A stretch of 64,000 nt of DNA from Leptospira yanagawae serovar Saopaulo str. Sao Paulo = ATCC 700523 (GTDB taxonomy: Bacteria; Spirochaetota; Leptospiria; Leptospirales; Leptospiraceae). The first letter of the stretch is position 1. Each line of letters starts with the position of its first letter. The stretch spans positions 1,116,001-1,180,000 of the forward strand of contig NZ_AOGX02000015.1 in the NCBI RefSeq assembly GCF_000332475.2. The letters are read 5' to 3'. Under the pieces are notes generated by a model. It was not told the DNA's origin, did not search any database, and was given only the letters and a program-made list of their open reading frames with translations. Both the position numbers and the translations under genes were made by a program. Below, piece after piece: positions 28,018 through 36,421 of this stretch.

Positions 28018-29193
28018 GTGAATGTGAGCAGGCATTGGGAAGAAATACAAAGAAAATTGGATACCATAAAGGAAAAACAATTATTTAGAGAAATAAAAAC
28101 TTATCTTGGTGTTGATTTTTGTTCCAATGATTATTTGGGTCTTGCCACTAACTCTAGTATGTTGGAATACTACCATTCCTTAACCGACCTATATCCCTTT
28201 GGTTCTACTGCCTCACGCCTCGTTCGAGGGAATTATGATTCCATGGATCTGTTCGAAAATGAATTTGCAAGTTTTGTAGAAGGTGAGGCAGCACTTCTTG
28301 TTTCAAATGGTTTTGTGGCTAACTTCGGCCTTATCGATTCCATCGCTGCACCAGATTGTTATGTGTTCACTGATCGATTGAACCATGCTTCCATTTTGGA
28401 TGGAATTCGCATTTCCGGTGCCAAAAAAAAATACTACAACCACCTAGACTTAAACCACTTACAATCCTTACTGCAAAAAGCAAATGCAGAAGATCCTACC
28501 AAAAAACATAAACGCATCGTAGTGACAGAATCACTCTTTAGTATGGATGGGGATAGTCCCGATTTCCCAAATCTTCTCAAACTGAAAGAAGAGTATGGCT
28601 TTGTTCTAGTTGTCGATGAAGCACATGCACTCGGAGTCTATGGTAAAGAAGGAAAAGGAATTCTTTTTCGAGATTTGCCAAGTGAAAGCATTAAGGCGAT
28701 TGATTACCGAGTTTACACTTTAGGTAAATCATTCGGTTTGGAAGGGGGAATCATCGTGACAAAACAAATTGGCAGAGACCATTTAGTCAATGTGATGCGC
28801 CCATTTATTTTTTCAACAGCTCCACTTCCAATCATTTCAAAACTGGCAATTTTTGCGTTAGGATTGGTTCGTTCAATGGAGACTGTACGTCGTGATTTGC
28901 AAACTTTGGCAAAAGAATTAAACGATCTTTTAACCTCCAACGGGTTTTCGATCACAAATACTGCCTCTCATATCATCCCATTATTACTTCCTACGGAAAA
29001 AGAAGCTTTGTTTTACGCGAAGCGACTGCAAGAGTTGGGATTAGACGTTCGTGCCATTCGTCCTCCAACTGTGCCTACACCAAGATTACGAATCAGTTTG
29101 AATGCAAAGTTAACAACTCAGGATACAAATTCACTCACTTCTGCACTTGTCCAAATCCGACAAGAGTGGAATGATCTACAAATTGCATCGTGA
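28018..29193 (+). CDS. bioF: 8-amino-7-oxononanoate synthase-like enzyme (BioF family)
   Basis: The 391-residue PLP enzyme begins at a GTG with AGGAA upstream. Family motifs are FCSNDYLGLA near the N-terminus, GSTASRLVRGN, DRLNHASILDGI, VTESLFSMDGD, VVDEAHALGVYG (Asp under the PLP ring) and TLGKSFGLEGG with the Schiff-base Lys. These alpha-oxoamine synthases condense an amino acid with an acyl-CoA: pimeloyl thioester plus alanine for BioF, glycine plus acetyl-CoA for Kbl. The sequence fits BioF best and would act in biotin synthesis, but no other bio gene is adjacent, so another acyl-CoA substrate is possible. Confidence 0.8.
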   Translation: MNVSRHWEEIQRKLDTIKEKQLFREIKTYLGVDFCSNDYLGLATNSSMLEYYHSLTDLYPFGSTASRLVRGNYDSMDLFENEFASFVEGEAALLVSNGFVANFGLIDSIAAPDCYVFTDRLNHASILDGIRISGAKKKYYNHLDLNHLQSLLQKANAEDPTKKHKRIVVTESLFSMDGDSPDFPNLLKLKEEYGFVLVVDEAHALGVYGKEGKGILFRDLPSESIKAIDYRVYTLGKSFGLEGGIIVTKQIGRDHLVNVMRPFIFSTAPLPIISKLAIFALGLVRSMETVRRDLQTLAKELNDLLTSNGFSITNTASHIIPLLLPTEKEALFYAKRLQELGLDVRAIRPPTVPTPRLRISLNAKLTTQDTNSLTSALVQIRQEWNDLQIAS

Positions 29194-29239
29194 AACAATT
29201 CGAAGCAGATTTTTTCATCAAACGTTTGTTATAAATGGG

Positions 29240-29824
29240 TTATGACTCTTCAAATTTGCGGATCTTTTCTTTGATGGCATCCGTTTTGGCGGAAAGTTTT
29301 TCTTTGGAGTTTGGATCATTCCTATTGGAAGTTTGGTTGGGAATCGAGTTCCCTCTTACTTTTTTTGTTCCATATCGGTAAATTCCATAGAGTCCGAGAA
29401 CACCTAATCCTAGTAAGGTGGCATTGATCCAAGTGTCATCTGGTTTGGCTAAAATTTTTGGTCCAAAACCATAAACAAGGGAATCAACCATCCCTTGGTT
29501 CCCATTCTCTTGGAACATCAAAACGATAGGATCTTGCAAAATCGAATTTCCAAATCCGTTTTCCATTTTAGAAATGATTTCCTCTTCGCCCATCCCGTCT
29601 TTGATCCTATTTTCAATGAAGGTTTTCAAATAACTAGAAGCTGCACACATATTGAAGGAACAAGATTGGATGGGAAGGCTTGGCAAACAAATACATCGAA
29701 TTTTTTCAGTTACCTTTAAGAAGGTTTGTATTTGCGATTCTTCTTTGAGATTGGTTGTCGTTTTTTGGGAAAATAGGGCACTTGAAGTACCAAATAAAAG
29801 GACAATGCAAAATAAACGGATCAT
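29240..29824 (-). CDS. ccmH: CcmH-like cytochrome c maturation protein
   Basis: The ATG at 29824 overlaps the ccmF stop as ATGA and starts a signal peptide (MIRLFCIVLLFGTSSALFS), giving 194 residues. KIRCICLPSLPIQSCSF aligns with the LRCxxCQ-x-Q region of CcmH, and a helix plus GMGEEEIISKM matches its three-helix bundle. The redox motif here is Cys-x-Cys (C44 and C46) rather than C-x-x-C, with two further Cys at 55 and 60. One membrane span lies near residues 130-150, then a charged tail. CcmH keeps apocytochrome thiols reduced and works with CcmF in haem attachment. Confidence 0.75.
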   Translation of the reverse strand: MIRLFCIVLLFGTSSALFSQKTTTNLKEESQIQTFLKVTEKIRCICLPSLPIQSCSFNMCAASSYLKTFIENRIKDGMGEEEIISKMENGFGNSILQDPIVLMFQENGNQGMVDSLVYGFGPKILAKPDDTWINATLLGLGVLGLYGIYRYGTKKVRGNSIPNQTSNRNDPNSKEKLSAKTDAIKEKIRKFEES

Positions 29825-32028
29825 ATACCTTTCCCCTTTGTTTCTTTTCTTTTTTCTCCAATAGGGAGTAATAAAAAGATTCCAGACAAAAAGTACAATA
29901 CTGATCCAAGCCAAATCAATTTTACTAGTGGGTTGATCCAAACTTCTAAGTTTGCCACAATTTGCCTTGGGAAATTGAGGAAAAGTTTGAGTTTTTCTGT
30001 TTCGCTTCCTGGTGTGAAGTAATATTGCATAAACATAAGAGGAAGGTCTGGGTTTTCTGATTTTAGATCGGAGGTTTCGATGGCACCCAGTTGGATGTAA
30101 AAGTCTTCCTTCGCCATGGAATGGATTGCAGGTTCACTTGTTGGAATGTGAGTTTCGAAATCTCCTGTTAAGTGAGATATTTGTGGGTAAAACCTTCTTT
30201 CTGTATCGAGTGTTGCTATTTTCTCCAAACCACGATAAATTCCATAACTTGCCTCTTGTGATACAATCACATTTTGGATGTTAGGTTCTCCACCAAGCCC
30301 TGATATCAAAACTGGTTTTAGTTTTAATGTATTTGCTTCGATTTGATAACCGCCAACCATCGCTTTGTCAATGGATTGGTAGGTGATTTCCTCGGATGTT
30401 GGAGGTAACAATTCGTAAAAGAATCTTACTGACGTATTGATTTTGAATGCATTCCCCGCATAACCGATAAAAATGAGTACAAGGGAAAAGTGAACTAAAT
30501 ACCCGCCATACCTTCTTTTGTTTTTAAGAAGTAGGTTTATGCCGGCACGTAACAATGATTCATTTGTAAATTCTTCTCTTCTGGCTTTTATCCCACGGTA
30601 GTATTCTTGCACAATCCCTGCAATGGTAAACACTCCAATTCCAACAGTCAAAACAGAATAGACTTCTGCCAAAACGTCCCCATACTTAGAATCGGGTTTT
30701 GTAAAGTTTTGAGAGTAAAAGAGGATGTACAATCCACCACCTAAGATTCCGAAAAGGAAAGGTTTGAGTAATGTGGAAAAAAATACAGCACCAGCACCTT
30801 TTCTCCATGCAAGGAGTGGTGCCGAACCCATGAGCAATAATAAAAAGATCCCAGCCGGTACACCCCAGGAATTGAACCAGGGTGCCTTAAATTCTTTTCC
30901 ATACAAAAGGGGTGAAAATACACCTAACAGAATCGCTGCGGTCGAAAGAACGAGTAGGAAATTATTTAATAAAAAACTTCCTTCTTTGGAAGTGATTGCT
31001 TTTAAATTCCTTTCTGGTGTTAGGTGTTTCCTTCGGTAAATGACAAATCCAGTAAAAAAAAGAAAACTTGTGATGATGTAAACGATGAAAGGGGTGCCAA
31101 TCGTAGATTTGGAAAAACTATGAGGGCCTTCGAGCACACCTGAACGAGTGATCCAAGTTCCAAGCAAACTAAAGTGGAAGGCAAGGATCACAAGTAACAT
31201 ATTCCAAAACTTCAACATACCTCTACGTTCTTGGATGACAACGGAATGGACAAAGGCACTTGTGAGTAACCATGGCATAAGGGATGCGTTTTCCACTGGA
31301 TCCCAAGCCCAGTACCCTCCCCAACCTAACTCTTCGTAAGCCCATTTGGAACCGAGAAGGATTCCCGTTCCTAAGAAAAACCAAGAAAACAAAGTCCATT
31401 TGCGAATGAACTTCATCCAATCTTCAGAAAGTTGGCCAGAGACTAACGCTGACATGGCGATCGCAAACGGAATGGAAATACTCACATAACCAATGTAGAG
31501 GATGGGTGGGTGGATGATCATCGCCCAATGTTGGAGTAGAGGGTTTAGTCCTCTTCCTGCTGCAGCTTCTGGAACAAATTCTCGAAACGGTTGCGCATCT
31601 CCATAAAATACGGCAAGGAAACTAAAAAAACCAGATAAAACTGCCAAAATGAGATTCATCATGGGAATTCGGTCTTCGATGGATTTACGAGTTTGCCATA
31701 ACACAATAAAGGTGAAGACATTTAAAATTAAGTTCCAAAACAGTAAACTTCCGGATGACCCAGACCAAATTGAAGTCATTTTGTAAAATAAGGGAAGGTG
31801 TTCGCTTGAGTGCATTACCACATAATAGTTGCTATAGTCAGAACGAACAAGCTGCGTGAGCAATACAATAAATGTCAAAATGATAACAAACGGATTTGTC
31901 ATGAGAGCCAAACGGCCAAGTTCGACCGCTTTTCTTTCTTTGGAAATAATCCCGTAAATCGTTTGGATGCTTGAGAAAATTAAAATGGCTAGGGAAGAGG
32001 CAAGTAAAATGGTTCCTAAATTATTCAT
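29821..32028 (-). CDS. ccmF: Haem lyase subunit CcmF
   Basis: The ATG at 32028 overlaps the ccmE stop (ATGA) and gives 735 residues with about 14-15 membrane helices. The haem-handling WWD-type motif is WGGYWAWDPVENASLMPWL. Other landmarks are QHWAMIIHPPILYIGY (histidine pair near the membrane), WITRSGVLEGPHSF, and RRYGGYLVHFSLVLIFIGYAG. CcmF, with CcmH, takes haem from holo-CcmE and attaches it to the CxxCH of apocytochromes outside the inner membrane. ccmH starts inside its stop codon, so ccmE-ccmF-ccmH is a tightly coupled operon. Confidence 0.93.
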   Translation of the reverse strand: MNNLGTILLASSLAILIFSSIQTIYGIISKERKAVELGRLALMTNPFVIILTFIVLLTQLVRSDYSNYYVVMHSSEHLPLFYKMTSIWSGSSGSLLFWNLILNVFTFIVLWQTRKSIEDRIPMMNLILAVLSGFFSFLAVFYGDAQPFREFVPEAAAGRGLNPLLQHWAMIIHPPILYIGYVSISIPFAIAMSALVSGQLSEDWMKFIRKWTLFSWFFLGTGILLGSKWAYEELGWGGYWAWDPVENASLMPWLLTSAFVHSVVIQERRGMLKFWNMLLVILAFHFSLLGTWITRSGVLEGPHSFSKSTIGTPFIVYIITSFLFFTGFVIYRRKHLTPERNLKAITSKEGSFLLNNFLLVLSTAAILLGVFSPLLYGKEFKAPWFNSWGVPAGIFLLLLMGSAPLLAWRKGAGAVFFSTLLKPFLFGILGGGLYILFYSQNFTKPDSKYGDVLAEVYSVLTVGIGVFTIAGIVQEYYRGIKARREEFTNESLLRAGINLLLKNKRRYGGYLVHFSLVLIFIGYAGNAFKINTSVRFFYELLPPTSEEITYQSIDKAMVGGYQIEANTLKLKPVLISGLGGEPNIQNVIVSQEASYGIYRGLEKIATLDTERRFYPQISHLTGDFETHIPTSEPAIHSMAKEDFYIQLGAIETSDLKSENPDLPLMFMQYYFTPGSETEKLKLFLNFPRQIVANLEVWINPLVKLIWLGSVLYFLSGIFLLLPIGEKRKETKGKGI

Positions 32029-32441
32029 TGTTCCTCGGCGTAACCCGCTTCGTATTTGGAAGCACATTTTGCTTCGACATGGCTTGCAACTAGTACTCCT
32101 TTTTCTAACTTCCCATCCACTCGCGCACGTGCTCCTTCTTTGAATGCATCAGGCAATAGTGTTTCTCCCGTGAAGAATACGGGAATGATTTGATCGTTTA
32201 GTTCTAGATCAAATTTGGCTTTTCTGCCCTCCCTGACCAAACTCCCTACACGTACAAATCCTCGGACACGTAAATTTTGTTCCGAATATTTTGTTTGGTT
32301 TGCGGCAAGTTCAGAGGCATCGAGCAGTAAATACGATGTTTCTTGGGATGAAAAATACGCAATGCCTCCTAGAGAGATTGCGATGAAGGATAAAAGGGTT
32401 AAAAACTTACGATTCATGGTCCATTCTTTAGACGAAATCAC
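32025..32441 (-). CDS. ccmE: Haem chaperone CcmE, CXXXY type
   Basis: A GTG at 32441 (after GAGGA) gives 138 residues; an ATG at 32417 is the alternative. One N-terminal membrane anchor (FLTLLSFIAISLGGIAYF) is followed by the CcmE beta-barrel: NLRVRGFVRVGSLV, FDLELNDQIIPVFFTG and VDGKLEKGVLVASHVEAKCA. Most CcmE proteins bind haem covalently through His in HxxxY. Here the site reads CASKY, giving Cys126-x3-Tyr130, the variant reported from some Desulfovibrio and archaea. The protein carries haem to CcmF. Confidence 0.88.
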   Translation of the reverse strand: MISSKEWTMNRKFLTLLSFIAISLGGIAYFSSQETSYLLLDASELAANQTKYSEQNLRVRGFVRVGSLVREGRKAKFDLELNDQIIPVFFTGETLLPDAFKEGARARVDGKLEKGVLVASHVEAKCASKYEAGYAEEQ

Positions 32442-32519
32442 GTCTTTCCTCTAACCTCTCTGATTGCAAGTTTCGGTCAAACAAAAAGGTCATGCAAAAT
32501 CTACGATAAAATCCTCGTT

Positions 32520-33296
32520 TTAAAGGTAGGATTTGGCACGGTAAACAAAATACCCAACCCATTCTTTGAGCGCAAAGGTTGTGGTATCAAGGTATCCTGC
32601 GGATGGTACATACAATTCAAATGCACCAGAATCCATTTGAAAAGAGCGGTAATCTGTGGGGAAAAGTTTTACTTCTAAATTTTGTTTTTGAAAACAACCA
32701 GCTGCACGTTTCATATGAAAGGCAGATGTGACAAGGATATAGGATTGGAATTTTTTTTCTTGGATAATTTTATTCGTTTCCACTGCATTTTCGTAAGTGT
32801 TTCGGGATTTGTTTTCTAAAATAATATCGGTTTCTTTCACTCCAAGATCAATTAACAACGATTTGGCTAAATTAGCTTCTCGGAATTCATCGGATAACAA
32901 CAATCCGGACCCACCTGTAAAGAGGATTTTTTTTACCTTTCCTGCATGATACAACCGAATGGCATCTGTGATGCGATCGGCAGAGTCGGTTAGTTCAGGC
33001 CTTGCTTTTACGGAAGAAATGGTTTGGATCATGCCGCCAAGTACAATTGCTACGTCGGCTTTTGGTGCCTCTTCTATGGAGATGGGAGGGAAATCTTTTT
33101 CTAAACCAGAAACAAGTGCATTGGCGACAAAAGAACTAGAGGAAAGGTATAAAAAGAAACAGAGTAAAAAAAAGAGAAACTTTGTTTTCCCAGATTTGAT
33201 GCGAAACAAAAGAAAAAAACAAAGTAAAAAAAATACGGGTAAGGGATAAAGAAAAATGGTAAGGACTTTAGAAAGGATAAAGAATAAGGAATCCAT
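32520..33296 (-). CDS. YdcF/ElyC family membrane protein (DUF218)
   Basis: The ATG at 33296 gives 258 residues and places two membrane helices at the N-terminus (FFILSKVLTIFLYPLPVFFLL, with its core ILSKVLTIFLYPLP, and KFLFFLLCFFLYL). A frame from 33431 would overlap the neighbouring gene. The DUF218 domain is at about residues 80-230: ADVAIVLGGMIQ, DRITDAIRLYHAGKVKKIL, FTGGSG, ENKSRNTYENAVET and VTSAFHMKRAAGCF. ElyC of E. coli affects undecaprenyl-phosphate recycling and envelope integrity. It follows a small ORF on the same strand by 29 bases. Confidence 0.8.
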   Translation of the reverse strand: MDSLFFILSKVLTIFLYPLPVFFLLCFFLLFRIKSGKTKFLFFLLCFFLYLSSSSFVANALVSGLEKDFPPISIEEAPKADVAIVLGGMIQTISSVKARPELTDSADRITDAIRLYHAGKVKKILFTGGSGLLLSDEFREANLAKSLLIDLGVKETDIILENKSRNTYENAVETNKIIQEKKFQSYILVTSAFHMKRAAGCFQKQNLEVKLFPTDYRSFQMDSGAFELYVPSAGYLDTTTFALKEWVGYFVYRAKSYL

Positions 33297-33325
33297 AAAG
33301 AAAGGATTCGAAATGCACTCGAATT

Positions 33326-33727
33326 TTACCAGTCCAAATCGGGGCCTAGTACTCCCATACCACTCCCCCAGTATTGGGAAGGGTGTGGGTAACGGACGGA
33401 GATCCCTAGTGGCGATCGTGAAAACTTCCAATCACGCGCAATTTGTTTTCGTTTGTTCATTTGTTCTTCTGGGATACTTGTGTCCAGAGCAACTAGAGAT
33501 TGTTTGGTGAGATCCACCCATTCTTTAATTGCGGCTGGATTCTGTTTTTTTAAATCTTGGATGAGGATACGAAGTTCAAATTCAGCATCCTCTCGTAAGT
33601 CCCTAGCAATTTCGGAAATTTCAGCATTGGAACCAAAAACGGTTTCGTTTCCCTCCGTACGATCGACAGCATCTCTCCATTTCGCATAGGCAATGAACAG
33701 ATTTTTTGTTTCCTCGAAGCGATACAT
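33326..33727 (-). CDS. Small conserved-looking hypothetical protein
   Basis: The 133-residue protein has no signal peptide or membrane span. The first 100 residues are helical and charged (RFEETKNLFIAYAKWRDAV, LREDAEFELRILIQDLKKQ). The C-terminus is rich in Gly, Pro, Tyr and Trp (RYPHPSQYWGSGMG). Its length, good coding composition and position 29 bases upstream of the ElyC-like gene support it as real. Its ATG lies head to head with the divergent frame at 33726. Function unknown. Confidence 0.5.
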   Translation of the reverse strand: MYRFEETKNLFIAYAKWRDAVDRTEGNETVFGSNAEISEIARDLREDAEFELRILIQDLKKQNPAAIKEWVDLTKQSLVALDTSIPEEQMNKRKQIARDWKFSRSPLGISVRYPHPSQYWGSGMGVLGPDLDW

Positions 33728-33815
33728 GGTGGGCTTCTCAGTTTGTCGCCAATTTCGAAAAAGGCAATCGAAAAATCTTTCCTTTCATCTTGCGACTCAG
33801 TTTCGTCTAAAACTT

Positions 33816-34856
33816 GTGAAATCCAAACTGACATTCTCTACACTTATCTTTTTTCTTTTCTTGGCATTCGCTCTTTTGGCAAATGCCCAAACAAAAAAAA
33901 CACACCATATGGAATCAGGGTTTCGAAATCCCAATCCTCAGTTTCAAAAAAAAGGATTTTGGAGTGTGTTTGTTTGGCAGTGGGATCGATTTTTTTTACC
34001 ACACAGTTTGGATGCTAAATCCTATCCCGAATTCCCTGTTGTGCATAACGATGGGAAAGCATTACAAACAAATGCAAACAAACTTTCAGTGACTTGGGTT
34101 GGGCATGCAACGACACTCGTACAAATTGATGGAGTGAATATTTTAACCGATCCCATTTGGAGTGAGAGGTGTTCCCCTCTAAGTTTTGCTGGGCCAAAAC
34201 GTTATACACCGCCAGGCATATCCATTGAAAACCTTCCCAAAATTGATGTGATCATTTTATCACATAACCATTATGACCACACAGATCTTCCCTCACTAAA
34301 ACAATTGGAAGAAAAATTCCATCCTCTGGTTTTAACCGGACTTGGTAACAAAAAGTTGTTGTTAGGTGAAGGCATACAGAATGTTAAAGAAATGGATTGG
34401 TGGGACGAAGTAAAGATTGGGTCTTTGCAATTGACCTTCACTCCCACACAACATTTTAGTGGTAGAGGACTTTTTGACCGAGATGAGACCCTATGGGGAA
34501 GTTTCATGATTTCAGGGAAACAGGAAACTGTTTATTTTGCGGGTGACACTGGGTATTACAGTCATTTTAAAGAGATTGCAAGTCGTTTTCCAAACATTGA
34601 TGTTGCCATTTTGCCCATAGGTGCGACAGAACCTCGTTGGCTGATGGAACCTGTGCACGTGGATCCTAAGGAAGCGGTTCGTTCGTTTCAGGATCTTAAG
34701 GCAAAATTTTTGGTTCCGATGCATTACATGACATTTGTTTTATCGGATGAACCTCTCGATTCTCCTGTGCCCCGCACAAAAGAGGCTATGAAAGAATCAG
34801 GTATCTCCGAATCTGCCCTGATTCCCTTAAAAATTGGAGAAACACGCTTTTTTTAG
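33816..34856 (+). CDS. Exported metallo-beta-lactamase-fold hydrolase (NAPE-PLD/UlaG-like)
   Basis: The frame is open from 33693, but a GTG at 33816 puts a good signal peptide first (VKSKLTFSTLIFFLFLAFAL, cleaved near LANA), giving 346 residues; an ATG at 33726 is the alternative. MBL motifs are VGHATTLVQIDG, NILTDPIWSERCSP, SHNHYDHTD (HxHxDH), TPTQHFSGRG, YFAGDTGYY and VPMHYMTF. The layout, with HFSGRGLFDR and the large N-terminal strand region, is that of NAPE-hydrolysing phospholipase D and related lactonases. It probably cleaves a phosphodiester or lipid in the envelope; the substrate is not known. Confidence 0.78.
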   Translation: MKSKLTFSTLIFFLFLAFALLANAQTKKTHHMESGFRNPNPQFQKKGFWSVFVWQWDRFFLPHSLDAKSYPEFPVVHNDGKALQTNANKLSVTWVGHATTLVQIDGVNILTDPIWSERCSPLSFAGPKRYTPPGISIENLPKIDVIILSHNHYDHTDLPSLKQLEEKFHPLVLTGLGNKKLLLGEGIQNVKEMDWWDEVKIGSLQLTFTPTQHFSGRGLFDRDETLWGSFMISGKQETVYFAGDTGYYSHFKEIASRFPNIDVAILPIGATEPRWLMEPVHVDPKEAVRSFQDLKAKFLVPMHYMTFVLSDEPLDSPVPRTKEAMKESGISESALIPLKIGETRFF

Positions 34857-34902
34857 TTCCATGTGATTTCTCTTTCGGGTATGCTGTCCTAAAAAAAATA
34901 GG

Positions 34903-36378
34903 ATGGTGAGCACGTTGAAGAAGCTTCTCACATTGATGGTTTTCCTAGTATGTTTGTCTGTGACAACTGCTGGGTTATTTGCCGAAGAACCAACTCCGGT
35001 TCCAACTGAAACTACAACACAAGAGGAAACAGGTCATTCCTCTCATGGAGAATCCGTTCACGAAGAACTCCCGTATTGGACGGTTTTGCCTTTCGTAGCA
35101 ATTCTCCTTTCGATTGCGATTTTACCTGTTGCCTCTCACAAAACAGCACATTGGTGGGAAGACAATAACAACAAACTCATTTTAGCAGTGGGACTTGGAG
35201 CCATCTCCTTTGTTGTTTTGATCGTGTATGGGTATAGCCATAATATTGTTCACACAGTTTTCTTTGATTACATTCCTTTTATCATCTTACTTGGTTCCTT
35301 ATTTTACATCTCCGGTGGGATTGTGATCAAAGGGGATATCAAAGCAACTCCACTCAACAACACCTTGTATTTGTTGATTGGTGCAAGTCTCGCATCTTTT
35401 ATTGGAACGACAGGGGCATCCATGTTACTCATTCGTCCTTTGTTAAAAACAAATAGCGAACGAAAACATGTTGTGCATACAGTTGTGTTTTTTATCTTCC
35501 TTGTTTCCAATATTGGTGGATCGTTAACTCCACTTGGTGATCCTCCTTTGTTTTTAGGTTACCTCAAAGGGGTTCCTTTTACTTGGACTTTTAAGTTATT
35601 GCCTGAGATGTTGGTGGCACTTGTAATTTTACTCACAGTATACTTTGTTTGGGATACGATTGCATATAAAAAGGAAACCAAAAAAGACTTAGCTCGTGAT
35701 ACTAAACTTGCGACACCTTTTTCCATCAGTGGACAAGTGAATTTCATTTGGTTGTTAGGTGTGATTTTATCGGTTGCATTCCTAAACAGTAACTACATCC
35801 CACAAATCAACGAAACACCTTCCCTTGGATTTATCCGAGAAGCAGTTCTCATTGTTCTCATTGGTCTATCTAAGTTCACATCCAAAGAAGAACACAGAAA
35901 GTTTAATAATTTTACTCTCCACCCCATCCAAGAAGTGGCATACCTCTTCATTGGAATTTTCATCACAATGATCCCAGCCCTCGTACTTCTGGAAACACAT
36001 GGCAAGGAATTGGGAATCACAGAAAGATGGCAGTTCTATTGGGCAACCGGTGTATTCTCTTCGGTGCTTGATAATGCTCCCACTTATTTAACGTTTGGAT
36101 CTTTGGCTTCGGGTCTCCTCACACCAGTCGGATCTGCACCTCTCACACTTGGCCAGTTCATTGGCAATGGCCAAGCAGAAGAGATCTTAAAGGCAATTTC
36201 AGTGGGTGCCGTGTTTATGGGAGCCAATACCTACATTGGGAATGCTCCCAACTTTATGGTGAAGTCAGTGGCAGAAGAAAACAAAGTGAAGATGCCTTCC
36301 TTTGGTGGGTATTTAGCATATTCAATGGGAATTTTGGTTCCTGTTTTTATCCTCATCACGTTTATTTTCTTCGTCTAA
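34903..36378 (+). CDS. nhaD: NhaD-type sodium/proton antiporter
   Basis: The 491-residue protein starts with a signal-like helix and a short acidic, His-containing periplasmic stretch (EETGHSSHGESVHEE). About 12 membrane helices of the ion transporter (IT/ArsB-NhaD) fold follow. Landmarks are FIGTTGASMLLIRPLL, NIGGSLTPLGDPPLFLGYLK and ATGVFSSVLDNAPTYLTF, where the discontinuous helices and the DN ion site lie. These proteins swap Na+ or Li+ for H+ across the inner membrane. A strong hairpin follows the stop at 36389-36410. Confidence 0.82.
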   Translation: MVSTLKKLLTLMVFLVCLSVTTAGLFAEEPTPVPTETTTQEETGHSSHGESVHEELPYWTVLPFVAILLSIAILPVASHKTAHWWEDNNNKLILAVGLGAISFVVLIVYGYSHNIVHTVFFDYIPFIILLGSLFYISGGIVIKGDIKATPLNNTLYLLIGASLASFIGTTGASMLLIRPLLKTNSERKHVVHTVVFFIFLVSNIGGSLTPLGDPPLFLGYLKGVPFTWTFKLLPEMLVALVILLTVYFVWDTIAYKKETKKDLARDTKLATPFSISGQVNFIWLLGVILSVAFLNSNYIPQINETPSLGFIREAVLIVLIGLSKFTSKEEHRKFNNFTLHPIQEVAYLFIGIFITMIPALVLLETHGKELGITERWQFYWATGVFSSVLDNAPTYLTFGSLASGLLTPVGSAPLTLGQFIGNGQAEEILKAISVGAVFMGANTYIGNAPNFMVKSVAEENKVKMPSFGGYLAYSMGILVPVFILITFIFFV

Positions 36379-36388
36379 GTTCTAAGAT

Positions 36389-36410
36389 ATCCGGGGATCT
36401 TTCCCCGGAT
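36389..36410 (+). terminator. Hairpin after nhaD, probable terminator
   Basis: ATCCGGGGA (36389-36397) and TCCCCGGAT (36402-36410) form a nine-base perfect stem with a TCTT loop, 11 bases after the nhaD stop. The T-run behind it is weak (TCAATCCTTT). It ends 11 bases before the lyase ATG, so it may also hide that gene's ribosome site. Confidence 0.5.
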
Positions 36411-36421
36411 TCAATCCTTTC

